A stretch of DNA of 64,000 bases, from positions 1 through 64,000 of the forward strand of contig JADGAV010000011.1 of assembly GCA_015231825.1 (NCBI GenBank). The letters run 5' to 3'. Origin of the DNA: SAR324 cluster bacterium. GTDB taxonomy: Bacteria; SAR324; NAC60-12. The translations under genes were made by a program, and so were the position numbers. The notes beneath the pieces are model-generated. The model did not search any database. It was given only the letters and a program-made list of their open reading frames with translations, and was not told the DNA's origin. Positions 35,934 to 44,267 of this stretch are shown piece by piece (position 1 is the first letter of the stretch; each line of letters begins with the position of its first letter).

Positions 35934-36125
35934 ATTTTTTCCACCTCTCAACCCGCGGCTGTCCGAATAGTCAATGTTGATCTTCCCTGGTCCCTGTCTC
36001 AACCCCAAACTTCAAGAAACCTGAGCGTCGACCTTGCATGTTTTAAATCGTGATAAATATATCATTAATAATCAAAATAAAAAGCCATAAAATTTAAAAC
36101 ATTAAATATCAGTGGTTTAGTAGAG

Positions 36126-36141
36126 TGGCACAGTAACTGAA
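36126..36141 (+). promoter_or_regulatory. Possible sigma-54 promoter for the receiver/LOV-kinase genes
   Basis: TGGCAC-N5-CTGAA resembles the sigma-54 consensus TGGCAC-N5-TTGCA. The -24 element is perfect; the -12 keeps the TG but not the C. It lies about 45 bases before the receiver start. A sigma-54 activator gene is divergent next door, which makes autoregulation plausible. Confidence 0.35.
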
Positions 36142-36184
36142 AGAGGAGCAAAGTTAATGAGACGAACCAATTCGAGGAGTGTTT

Positions 36185-36556
36185 ATGGAAAAAAGGAGTT
36201 ATCGAAAAGTGCTGCTTGTAGACGATGAAAAACCTCATCGTGATCTCGTGCGCATTTCGCTCAAAGGAAAATCAGTAACGATCCGGGAGTTGTCGTCAGG
36301 CCAAGGGTTCCATGAAGTGATTAAAGAGTTCGACCCGGATCTGCTATTGATAGATTTTCAAATGCCTGATAAAGATGGACTTACCTTATGCCAGGAATTA
36401 AAAGAGTACAATGAAAAGGTTCATGTGATTTTACTGTCTTCGGATAAGAATGCGAAAATAGAAGAGTCACTCAATCAGATTGGAATCAGCGATTGCTGGT
36501 CAAAGCCCATCACTCCGGCAGAGCTCAGGGAGAGACTTTCCTGTTGGGTCAATTAG
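36185..36556 (+). CDS. Single-domain response regulator (CheY-like receiver)
   Basis: A 123-residue lone receiver starting at the ATG 36185, five bases after GAGGAG. It has the acidic pair LLVDDEKPH, the phospho-acceptor in LLLIDFQMPDKDG, LLSS and the lysine in SKPIT. There is no output domain, so it acts by protein contact or as a phosphate relay or sink. It lies 30 bp before the LOV histidine kinase gene and is most likely its partner, possibly passing phosphate between that kinase and the sigma-54 regulator on the other strand. Confidence 0.87.
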   Translation: MEKRSYRKVLLVDDEKPHRDLVRISLKGKSVTIRELSSGQGFHEVIKEFDPDLLLIDFQMPDKDGLTLCQELKEYNEKVHVILLSSDKNAKIEESLNQIGISDCWSKPITPAELRERLSCWVN

Positions 36557-36586
36557 AACGTTGCACCTGCTGACATAATTGAGATT

Positions 36587-38116
36587 ATGGAAATCCAGAT
36601 CGGCCATGAAGATTCTCTCAAATTTGTTCAATCCATTCTGAATGCATTGTCGTCCCACATTGCAATCCTGGACCACGAGGGAAAAATCATAGCAGTCAAC
36701 AACGCCTGGATTGAATTTGGAAAACAGAACGGTTTTGACAAAATAAGCTATGGACTCGGCACAAACTATCTGCAGGTCTGTCAAGAAGCAACAGGCGACA
36801 ATTCAGAAGAGGCGAAGGAAATTGAATCCGGTATTCTGGCGGTGATGCGACAAAGCATAGACAAGGCAACTGTCGAATACCCTTGTCATGGCCCCACTGA
36901 AAAGAGATGGTTTTCAGTAAAAATCTCACGCTTCGAAATGAACCGCAAAGTATGGGTCGTTGTTGCTCATGAAAACATCACAGAAAAGAAGTTGGTCGAG
37001 CAGCAGGTTCAAATTAGGGATCATGCAATGCAATCCATTGCAGAAGGAATCACCATCACAAATCCTCATTTGCCGGACAATCCCATCGTTTACGCTAACC
37101 CCGGATTTGAGCAGATTACCCGGTACAGCCCCGATGAAGTCATTGGGAAAAACTGCCGATTCCTGCAGGGAGCTCAAACCGAATCGGCAAGTCTGGAATC
37201 GATCCGGAATGCCATTGAGAAGCAGCAGGCGTGCCTGGTTGAACTCCAAAATTACCGCAAAGATGGAAAAATGTTTTGGAATCGTCTGTCCATCACCCCC
37301 GTGCGTGATGAAAATGGTTTAGTCACTCATTTTGTCGGGGTTCAATCGGATGTGACGCAGCAAAAACAGTATGAGCAGCAGCTGCAAAACTCTCAGGCGG
37401 AACTTCGGGAAATGAACGCCAACAAGGATAAATTGTTTTCGATCATTTCTCATGATTTGAAAAGTCCGTTTCACTCAATCATGGGTTTTGCCGAAATATT
37501 TTCTAACGATCTCCAGGATTACTCTTATGAAGATCTGCAGGAATTCGGCAACCATGTCTACAGCGCCGCAAAAAATTTATACGGCTTGCTCGAAAACCTG
37601 CTGCAGTGGTCACAGATTCAAACGGGAAAGATGGAGTATAATCCGGTCATTTTAGACGCATCTGAAATTGTTTCTAGTGTTGTCGGCCTGCTTCAGGGAA
37701 ATGCACTGCAAAAAAACATTGATCTAGTTTCAGATTTGCAGGGGGACGGATCGATCAAGGTTGATCTGGTGATGCTGCAGTTGATCTTCCAGAATTTGAT
37801 TTCCAATAGTCTCAAATTCACAAAACCCGGCGGTCGAGTCAAAGTGAGTTCTCTGAACAAGAAAAATTTTGTAGAATTGTTGGTTTCAGACAACGGCATC
37901 GGCATTTCATCTGAACAGTTGAGCAGTTTGTTTACAGTGGGAGAACAGGTTTCGACTCTGGGAACAGCCCAGGAAAAAGGGACTGGCCTGGGATTGATAT
38001 TGTGCAAAGAACTGATCGAGAAAAATGGAGGTCAGATCGAGGTAGAAAGTGAACCCGGAAAAGGGACGCAATTTAGAATATGTTTTCCTTTAGCGGAACC
38101 GATTCATGACATTTAG
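36587..38116 (+). CDS. LOV-domain (blue-light) sensor histidine kinase
   Basis: A soluble 509-residue kinase: PAS (about 10-135), LOV (about 145-260), HisKA with His289 in SIISHDLKSPFHS, and HATPase (NSLKFTKPGGR, VSDNGIGIS, GTGLGL). The second PAS has the full photoreceptor signature: GKNCRFLQ with Cys190, which in LOV proteins forms the FMN adduct in blue light, plus Arg207, Asn222 (NYRKDG), Asn232 (FWN) and Gln253 (GVQSDVT) at the flavin-contact positions of plant and bacterial LOV domains. No membrane helix. It is co-directional with the receiver 30 bp upstream and overlaps the lipocalin gene by 11 bp if that starts at 38106. Autophosphorylation is probably light-controlled. Confidence 0.9.
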   Translation: MEIQIGHEDSLKFVQSILNALSSHIAILDHEGKIIAVNNAWIEFGKQNGFDKISYGLGTNYLQVCQEATGDNSEEAKEIESGILAVMRQSIDKATVEYPCHGPTEKRWFSVKISRFEMNRKVWVVVAHENITEKKLVEQQVQIRDHAMQSIAEGITITNPHLPDNPIVYANPGFEQITRYSPDEVIGKNCRFLQGAQTESASLESIRNAIEKQQACLVELQNYRKDGKMFWNRLSITPVRDENGLVTHFVGVQSDVTQQKQYEQQLQNSQAELREMNANKDKLFSIISHDLKSPFHSIMGFAEIFSNDLQDYSYEDLQEFGNHVYSAAKNLYGLLENLLQWSQIQTGKMEYNPVILDASEIVSSVVGLLQGNALQKNIDLVSDLQGDGSIKVDLVMLQLIFQNLISNSLKFTKPGGRVKVSSLNKKNFVELLVSDNGIGISSEQLSSLFTVGEQVSTLGTAQEKGTGLGLILCKELIEKNGGQIEVESEPGKGTQFRICFPLAEPIHDI

Positions 38117-38693
38117 CCACTCTGTCGGAAGGGGAAAAGTGGGAAAAAGGATATTGGTGAGAACCTCAATTTTTATTGTTTGGATAGGTTTGTTGACTGG
38201 AAGCTGGGCCTGTTCCAAACCGCTTGCCAACACTCCAAAAACGGTGGAGCAAGTCGATTTGGATCGTTACAAGGGATTGTGGTACGAAATTGCAAGAATT
38301 CCCAATCGATTTCAAAAGCATTGTGTGGAAGGTGTCACTGCGCACTATTCGTTTGATAAAAGCGGTCAGATCGCAGTGATCAACCGTTGTCTGGAATCTG
38401 ACGGAAATTATGATGAAGCAAAGGGTGTTGCAAGAATTGTTGATACTCGATCCAACGCAAAATTGGAAGTCAGTTTCGTCAGCATCTTTGGAAATCCAAT
38501 ATTTTGGGGTGCATATTGGATTATCGATCTCGGAAGCAGTTACGAATTCGCCATTGTGGGTCATCCGCAGCGTAAATATGGATGGATTCTCAGCAGGCGT
38601 CCGAAAATGGAAAAGAAACAACTGGAATCCCTTTTCTCGATCTTGAAATCACAGGGCTATTCCCCTTCAGATTTTGTTATGACGAAACATTAA
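38106..38693 (+). CDS. blc: Outer-membrane lipocalin (Blc type)
   Basis: A lipoprotein of 195 residues from the ATG 38106; a GTG at 38139 after AAGGGGAAAA is an attractive alternative start giving 184 residues. The signal peptide ends in GSWAC. The lipocalin signatures are GLWYEIARIPNRFQKHC, the conserved INRC pair and GPxY-like GHPQRKYGWILSR. Blc binds lysophospholipids and fatty acids at the outer membrane and is made under envelope stress. Linkage to a LOV kinase and to a lipid-modification cluster suggests handling of photo-damaged lipids. In other bacteria blc genes also occur near CFA/photo-stress genes. Confidence 0.87.
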   Translation: MTFSHSVGRGKVGKRILVRTSIFIVWIGLLTGSWACSKPLANTPKTVEQVDLDRYKGLWYEIARIPNRFQKHCVEGVTAHYSFDKSGQIAVINRCLESDGNYDEAKGVARIVDTRSNAKLEVSFVSIFGNPIFWGAYWIIDLGSSYEFAIVGHPQRKYGWILSRRPKMEKKQLESLFSILKSQGYSPSDFVMTKH

Positions 38694-38798
38694 CCGAGTA
38701 AAAATCGCAGGTTTTTTTAAAAATTTTTCCCCTTTGCTGGAGGTGAGAAAACGTTAATATTCCCGATTTTAAGGAAAGAGGCCTAATTCAAAAACGCA

Positions 38799-39956
38799 TT
38801 ATTTCACTCCTAAATACTCAAAACCGATAATCGTGTAGTCGTCATCACCGGACTTCCCTTCACTGAAGATTTCAATTTGCTTCATGAGTTTTTCCAGGAT
38901 TGGTTCTACCTTAAGATCTCTGTTTACCTCGATCACCTCCTTCAATCGTTTTAGGCCGAATTGTTCTTCCTGTGGATTTGACCATTCGGTGATTCCGTCA
39001 GTATAAAAGAAAAACTTATCCCCCTGTTTTAGCCGGAATTCCCTTTCCTTATACTCGGGGGCAATCAGTTCTTCTGATGAAAAAATTCCCATCGGCAATC
39101 CATTCGGAGCAATTTCGACCAATGGTGATTGGTCTGCCGGCACAATCAGCTGGGGAGGATGGCCTGCATTGCAGACAAATAAACTCCCGTCTTCCTTGAT
39201 TTTTGCATAAATTCCAGTGACAAATTTTCCGTCAATCTTTCGATTGGCCATAGCATTATTGATGTTGGTGACCATTTGGCTGGTGCTCTCTTCATTTTTC
39301 TTTCCATCAAGAATAAACGGTACCATCATTGTGAGCAGCGCTGCAGCTATACCGTGACCGGTTGCGTCCCCAAGGAAAAAGTACAGTTCTTCATCCCCAT
39401 TTTTAGAAAAATCAACCATGTCCCCTGACACTTCTCCAAAGGGTTCAAAAATCAGAGATGAAGTTAAAAAGGGAACTTTCCCATTTACCCGCATTACGTC
39501 TTTTTGGATGCTGGAGGCAATGCCCAATTCTTCCTTAATCAGGTCGAAGAGGTCCTGTATATGTTCCCTTGCCCGTCTCAATTCGAGATGGGTTCTGACA
39601 CGCGCCAACAACTCTCCCCGGTTGAAAGGTTTTGTCACATAGTCGACCGCTCCCAGTTCGAATCCGTGAACCACACTTTCTGTTTCGACTTTTCCTGTTA
39701 GAAAAATTATTGGAATGTCTTTGGTATCAGGAGAATTTTTGAGATGGGAACAAACCTCAAAACCGTCCATTTCCGGCATCATCACATCGAGCAGTACCAG
39801 GTCAATAGGCTGTTTTTGCGCTTGAGAAATTGCGGCTTTTCCACTTTGTGCGAAAGCAAGTTGATAGCCTTCCGGTTTCAAAAACTCCGCCAGCACCTGA
39901 ATATTTTTAGAAATATCATCCACAATCAAGATCATTGGAGTTTTTAGGTTTTGCAT
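38799..39956 (-). CDS. Receiver-SpoIIE (PP2C) serine phosphatase
   Basis: Start at the ATG 39956; the GTGAGG just upstream, in frame, is better read as its Shine-Dalgarno. The receiver (about 5-125) has VDD and the acceptor in LVLLDVMMPEMDG; a coiled linker (RRAREHIQDLFDLIKEELG) leads to a SpoIIE/RsbU phosphatase with EVSGDMVDF, GDATGHGIAAALL, FYTDGITEW and GDDDYTI. Such proteins dephosphorylate anti-sigma-factor antagonists in partner-switching cascades. No STAS or RsbW-type gene is in the window. It is convergent with the lipocalin gene and may take phosphate from the LOV kinase. Confidence 0.88.
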   Translation of the reverse strand: MQNLKTPMILIVDDISKNIQVLAEFLKPEGYQLAFAQSGKAAISQAQKQPIDLVLLDVMMPEMDGFEVCSHLKNSPDTKDIPIIFLTGKVETESVVHGFELGAVDYVTKPFNRGELLARVRTHLELRRAREHIQDLFDLIKEELGIASSIQKDVMRVNGKVPFLTSSLIFEPFGEVSGDMVDFSKNGDEELYFFLGDATGHGIAAALLTMMVPFILDGKKNEESTSQMVTNINNAMANRKIDGKFVTGIYAKIKEDGSLFVCNAGHPPQLIVPADQSPLVEIAPNGLPMGIFSSEELIAPEYKEREFRLKQGDKFFFYTDGITEWSNPQEEQFGLKRLKEVIEVNRDLKVEPILEKLMKQIEIFSEGKSGDDDYTIIGFEYLGVK

Positions 39957-40092
39957 TTTTTGATTCCTCACTTAAATGTTAAATCTTTCGTTTTTTCAGA
40001 TTCTAAATCAGGTGATGCACTCCCTTTTGAAATTCGGCCAGACCAGACTAAAAAAGAAAAAGTACTTGAATCAGGTAGACAAAAACTTCAAT

Positions 40093-40704
40093 CTATTCCT
40101 GGCATGAATTGACCTGGGATTTCATTGAAAATTGGAATTTTTTTCCAGTTTTTTCGATTTGGATAAGATGGAAAGGAGAGGTGAGGGACAGGGTTGTGAA
40201 GCAATTGGCACCAGGTGTCGTCTCGATGTATGAAATAGTGATTTTATCTCCATTGCCGGTCACCTGATCGATTTCTAAAGTGTAGCCACCGCTGCTCCTG
40301 GTACCAGAGAAAACTCCAATCACCTCTTTGTTCGTAAAATCGATTGCTGGAATTTCCAATGAACCCGGCAGATGTTCCTTCCAGAGTGCTGCCCAGGCTT
40401 CCTCTGAATCAATGACTTCATTGCGCAAACTGCTGATCGCGCTCTCATTTCCTTTTGAAATGGTTTCAAATTCGATCAATGACTGCTTACCATTGCTGTT
40501 GCCGTCGCCAAATGCGGTCCCCAGCACTCCGACGCTTACTCCAATTATTCCTGTGACTCCTGCCACTTTAAAATCGGAACTTCCGTCTTCATCAATCCCG
40601 GACTCCGCCCTGGTATTGATTTCACCATCCTCGGCCACACTGCAACCTGCGAACCAGCAAATAAGTGCCGTCATCCAAACCAGCTGCTTTAGAATTTTTT
40701 GCAT
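40093..40704 (-). CDS. PrcB-C-like lipoprotein
   Basis: A 203-residue lipoprotein: a signal peptide ending FAGC, a low-complexity Gly/Asp/Ser linker (about 25-75), then a domain matching the C-terminal domain of the protease complex-associated PrcB: AWAALWKEH, KEVIGVFSGTRSSGGYTLEI and TPGANCFTTLSLTSPFHLIQI. PrcB-like domains are periplasmic and of unclear activity; one is linked to the dentilisin protease of Treponema. Its final CFTT and SCQE cysteines could form a disulfide. It stands alone on the minus strand. Confidence 0.72.
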   Translation of the reverse strand: MQKILKQLVWMTALICWFAGCSVAEDGEINTRAESGIDEDGSSDFKVAGVTGIIGVSVGVLGTAFGDGNSNGKQSLIEFETISKGNESAISSLRNEVIDSEEAWAALWKEHLPGSLEIPAIDFTNKEVIGVFSGTRSSGGYTLEIDQVTGNGDKITISYIETTPGANCFTTLSLTSPFHLIQIEKTGKKFQFSMKSQVNSCQE

Positions 40705-40978
40705 TCTATTCTCTCACTAGTGAACGGAACTGCGGATTTTCTCTATCTGCCTACAATATAACCTCATTTAGCAGTATAATAAAAGGATTTTGAAAACAAT
40801 TTGACATTTGTTATAAAGGATTTCCAGATACTGAGCTTTTCTTACCCTTAAAATCAAATTTTCTGTGATTCCGTTTTAGCATAATTCCGGGGTTCTGGAG
40901 TATTTCTTGCACATTTGAGATTCCAAACATTTTTTCAATCTTTTCAGGCAGCTCGCCTATTTCTAAAGACACGGTCTC

Positions 40979-42763
40979 ATGCTGATTTTCGGCTTAGGTT
41001 TAACAGAATCACACTGGAAATTAATTTTTCAGAGCATCCAAAAACCCCTTTCACAACAAAAGGTCAAAGCTCGACTGCTATCTCAAAGTGAAATCCAGCC
41101 TCAATCTATCATTTCAACTTGTGAAGAGATATCAAAATCACCTCCCGCGTTGTTTTTACTGACACCGCAGGGATTTCATGCCTTTACGGATTGTTTATTT
41201 TTTCTTTCTCAGCTGCAGATGCGTATTACTGGAAGCCAGACGCAATACGGCCTGATTCTTGAAAATTTTGAAAATGATCTGCATCCTTTCATCACGTATC
41301 ATCCGCAAGTCACTTTGGTGAATCAAATGCAGTTTGTGGTCTCTGATCCATCACTGCTGTTGAAACAGGCAATCCATCGTTTCCCGCGTATCCGGATAAA
41401 CTCCTCCGCAATTCGTCTGGAATACGAGGGCCTGAACAATAGTATGGAGAATCACTCCATGGATGAGATCCCCGTCAACCGATTGATTTCTCTTAACCGA
41501 ATTCAGACGGTGTACACCGAACAGGGCCCGCAAAGTGTGGAGATGTGGCTTCCCGGTTTCCTAAGGCAGCAAGGGAAACCGCAAATTCTTTCTCAAATCA
41601 AAGGAATTCTCAAAGAAAAACAAGGCTGTTATTTATTTCCCGGAATTCCGGTGGATCGTATAAAAACCATGAATCTTGGTGATATTCAGATCCACTTTAT
41701 CCTGTCTTATCAGCAATTGTCCAAACGGTCTGTTTCTTTTAAAAGGATGATTCAGGACCTGAAAAATCACCATTCCGACCCACCTGCCCCTCCTTCCCGG
41801 ATTTCAAACGCTGTTCCTGTTACGATCCGCTGTCTTGGGAAAATTGAGGTGATCAATCAATTGACTGAATACTTTCTTTCACAACAAGGCATGGAAAGCA
41901 TTCGTTTCATCAACAAACTCCCGCCCGGAACACATACTTTGGAAGATTCTCTGGTCTGGCTGCAGCTGAGTCGTTTTGAAGATGTTGTCTTGGAAGGAAA
42001 ATTTTTGGATCTGCATGAAGGAATTCAAAAAATCCTGCAAGCTCTGGTTTTCTTCATAGATGTGAATCAATTAAAAATTCTTCCTCATTTTTCAAAAGAG
42101 TCGATTTCGAGAATAGAACTGGAAGCCCAACGCGACCATTTGATGAAGCAGGAAAAACAATTAGCCAATGAATCCCGTCAAGCTCAAAATAAATTCCTGT
42201 TGTTCAGTCAGGAAGAGCAGGTTCTCAAAGATGCGACTCAAATTGCTCAAAGGTTGATACGTTATCTCGCGCAAAGCCTGCTGTGGGATGAAGTGATGTT
42301 GAGAAAAAGTATTCTGGAGGAAGCTCAAGTTTTGTTTTTTTGTGAGGAGCAAGAACTGGCTTACGAGCTGAATCAAAAAATGGCCCATATTCCCAAAAAA
42401 CTCTGGATCAATCCGAACGATTATCAGGACGCTGATCAATTACGGCATCTCAATATTGAAATGATTCAGCAGTATGCTCAAAATGGAGTCATTGTGATTA
42501 CGACCGAATCGACAAGGCACTGGGAAACTCTCAATAATCAGATTTTTGAACGGTATCACGAAGTGACGAAAGAATCGGTTCTGCAAAAGCAGGTAAAAGA
42601 ACAGGCTCAGATGGAGCTGGAACTGATTCAACAAAAAAAGGAAGAATTGGCGTTGCGTTGGATTTATACCTCAATGGAACATCTACTCAGCAAACAGCAA
42701 TCAAAACTTCTGCAGCAGGTCCGCTCACTGCAAAAAAAACAAGAAAGGGGAATTCTTCCTTGA
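40979..42763 (+). CDS. Orphan 594-residue cytoplasmic protein
   Basis: I do not recognise this protein. It has no signal peptide or membrane helix. The N-terminal about 130 residues alternate beta and alpha like a degenerate receiver-type fold; the middle (150-270) contains a beta-rich block (QSVEMWLPGFL, YLFPGIPVDRIKTMNLGDIQIHF); two long charged helices likely form coiled coils (about 375-425 and 535-594, rich in Gln, Glu and Lys). There is no nucleotide-binding motif. No convincing Shine-Dalgarno precedes the ATG. The neighbours are unrelated, so context gives no function; a signalling or scaffold role is a guess. Confidence 0.7.
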   Translation: MLIFGLGLTESHWKLIFQSIQKPLSQQKVKARLLSQSEIQPQSIISTCEEISKSPPALFLLTPQGFHAFTDCLFFLSQLQMRITGSQTQYGLILENFENDLHPFITYHPQVTLVNQMQFVVSDPSLLLKQAIHRFPRIRINSSAIRLEYEGLNNSMENHSMDEIPVNRLISLNRIQTVYTEQGPQSVEMWLPGFLRQQGKPQILSQIKGILKEKQGCYLFPGIPVDRIKTMNLGDIQIHFILSYQQLSKRSVSFKRMIQDLKNHHSDPPAPPSRISNAVPVTIRCLGKIEVINQLTEYFLSQQGMESIRFINKLPPGTHTLEDSLVWLQLSRFEDVVLEGKFLDLHEGIQKILQALVFFIDVNQLKILPHFSKESISRIELEAQRDHLMKQEKQLANESRQAQNKFLLFSQEEQVLKDATQIAQRLIRYLAQSLLWDEVMLRKSILEEAQVLFFCEEQELAYELNQKMAHIPKKLWINPNDYQDADQLRHLNIEMIQQYAQNGVIVITTESTRHWETLNNQIFERYHEVTKESVLQKQVKEQAQMELELIQQKKEELALRWIYTSMEHLLSKQQSKLLQQVRSLQKKQERGILP

Positions 42764-43145
42764 GATTTTAAAAGTGCACTCCCGAGAGAGTTCTGTTATG
42801 TAGAAAATGTTAAATTCTGAATAACATGAATTTCAAGGGGATCCTCGATTTTTTATCGAATAAACTTTTGAGAAATATTTGCCTTTAACGATGGGGATAG
42901 GATGGAAGAAGCATTCACTGGGGAAAAGCCGAATTTCGAGGTGATTGCTTTAGCTAAAAATTTGGATTGAGACAGCATATCAAAATTATAGGAGGTTCTT
43001 TTAAGGAAAATAGATGGCATCGCCGCGGTCTGCATAACCCTGAGGATACTGTCTGAGTTAAAACAGATGCATTAAGATGAATTTATGAAATTTTTTAAAC
43101 GCTCAATGAAGCCCTGACGGCTTCACCGGAAATTAAATAATTTTT
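42764..43145. other. 382-bp intergenic stretch
   Basis: No convincing gene. A hairpin TGAAGCC-CTGAC-GGCTTCA (43107-43125, perfect 7-bp arms) lies 20 bp before the membrane-protein gene and may belong to its leader. A 22-codon frame from 42902 has no support. The composition is AT-rich and looks like degraded or regulatory DNA. Confidence 0.4.
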
Positions 43146-43523
43146 ATGAGGAAACTGATTGTCGGCGGATGTATTTTTTTAATTCTTTCAGGATTGATTT
43201 TACATTACGGCGAATATTTTGAAATTTTTACCGGATATTCCGCCATCTCTGCTCTGCACATTTGGGCAGGAATTTTTTTTATTGTTATTTTTCCGATGTA
43301 TGCCTGGGATCACATTCGGACTCACCGAAAACGGTTAAAAAAAATGTCGTGGGTTTCGGGGTCTGGGATAATTCAGTTGCTTTCCGGAGTGGTTTTGATT
43401 CTCTCGGGAATAGTTTTACTGCTCTTCGGCACCAATAAGCTCGCACTTTCCACTGAACTTCATTTTGTTCCTACTTTTTTTCTCGCCGCAAGTTTGTTTC
43501 TGCATTCCTTGATTAAAAAATGA
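43146..43523 (+). CDS. Small histidine-rich membrane protein
   Basis: A 125-residue protein with four predicted helices. Histidines fall at helix positions 20, 38, 56, 60, 106 and 120; ALHIWAGIFFIVIFP followed by AWDHIRTHRKRLKK is the pattern of small b-type-cytochrome or DUF4405-like proteins, in which paired histidines bind haem. Haem binding is inference. It is a single gene preceded by a leader hairpin, with no redox partner adjacent. Confidence 0.6.
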   Translation: MRKLIVGGCIFLILSGLILHYGEYFEIFTGYSAISALHIWAGIFFIVIFPMYAWDHIRTHRKRLKKMSWVSGSGIIQLLSGVVLILSGIVLLLFGTNKLALSTELHFVPTFFLAASLFLHSLIKK

Positions 43524-43686
43524 ATTTCCTTGTGGGTTGGCATCGCTAAAATACAAAGATGCTGGGAAACCCTCCTGATGACCTGATAGGGAACAAGGCA
43601 TCAAAACATCCTAAATCCCTTATTTTTACCCTTCGAGGACGGTTGTTCGGACTTTTGCGGTTGATCGGGGAGCTTGAAGAAATTTG

Positions 43687-43756
43687 TGCCATTGCGAACG
43701 GTAGGCCTTTTTCTGTACGCCCCCACAGCGTACGGGCCATTCGTTCACAATGGCAT
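43687..43756. repeat. Nested palindrome, candidate REP/MITE-like element
   Basis: Outer arms TGCCATTGCGAACG (43687-43700) and CGTTCACAATGGCA (43743-43756) pair at 13 of 14 bases. Inner arms GTACGC (43715-43720) and GCGTAC (43728-43733) are perfect. The surrounding 43545-43790 block is GC-richer than its flanks and is open in several frames without resembling a protein. This suits an interspersed hairpin repeat; copy number elsewhere in the genome is unknown. Confidence 0.45.
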
Positions 43757-43786
43757 GCGGGATCGGGATGCATGAGTCTGAATGAC

Positions 43787-43819
43787 TGAAAATGAACAGG
43801 CCTTCTGTTCACTTTCAGG
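43787..43819. terminator. Strong 14-bp hairpin at the end of the HTH gene
   Basis: CTGAAAATGAACAG-GCCTT-CTGTTCACTTTCAG pairs 13 of 14 positions around a 5-base loop. It overlaps the stop codon of the minus-strand regulator (43815-43817). It could end that transcript or be part of the adjacent palindromic repeat. Confidence 0.4.
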
Positions 43820-44267
43820 CGCAAAGCTCACGCTGAATCATCTGAAACGGTTCAGAAGTTTTCAATGAGAAATAAACAGGAGGCAACTGCAACGCTTTTG
43901 AAATACGGGCAAGCGCAATCTCTGAAATTTCCAGGTTCCTGTTTTCCCATCCTTTCACTGTTTGAATGGTGAAACCAAATTCGTATGCAAATTTTTCAAT
44001 GGAAAACCCGCGCAGCAAACGAGCAAATCGGATGCGATCTCCCAGGAATTGAGGATCAAGATCATCAGCCAGGCCCATGTCTGTCAGCGATACTCCCAGT
44101 ACTGCTGAAATTTGGTTGAATCGGGTTTGGGCAGGAGCCGAAATACCATCTTCCCAGTGCTGGATTGTCAAAAGTGACACTCTCAGTTTTTTGGCAAAAT
44201 CTTTTTGACTCCAGTTTTTTTGTTCTCTCCAGAGAGCGAGGCGATTTCCCAACTCGATTTTATCCAT
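43815..44267 (-). CDS. XRE-type regulator with two helix-turn-helix domains
   Basis: A 150-residue protein made of two HTH-XRE-like domains in tandem: the first (about 5-62) has ALWREQKNWSQKDFAKKLRVS followed by TIQHWEDG; the second (about 75-130) has RFARLLRGFSIEKFAYEFGF followed by TVKGWENRN. There is no extra ligand domain. AAGGGG precedes the ATG. It is divergent from the TIGR02147 gene across 366 bp of AT-rich DNA with an inverted repeat, which it may bind. Confidence 0.82.
   Translation of the reverse strand: MDKIELGNRLALWREQKNWSQKDFAKKLRVSLLTIQHWEDGISAPAQTRFNQISAVLGVSLTDMGLADDLDPQFLGDRIRFARLLRGFSIEKFAYEFGFTIQTVKGWENRNLEISEIALARISKALQLPPVYFSLKTSEPFQMIQRELCA

Noticed and set aside
40801..40832. 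TTGACA as the -35 of a promoter for the 594-residue protein gene
   Set aside because: No acceptable -10 at 16-18 bp, and it is about 180 bp from the start codon.
43559..43789. A 76-codon plus-strand frame (and a 92-codon minus-strand frame) over the same block
   Set aside because: Both frames overlie nested palindromes, lack ribosome sites and resemble no protein; a structured repeat explains them better.
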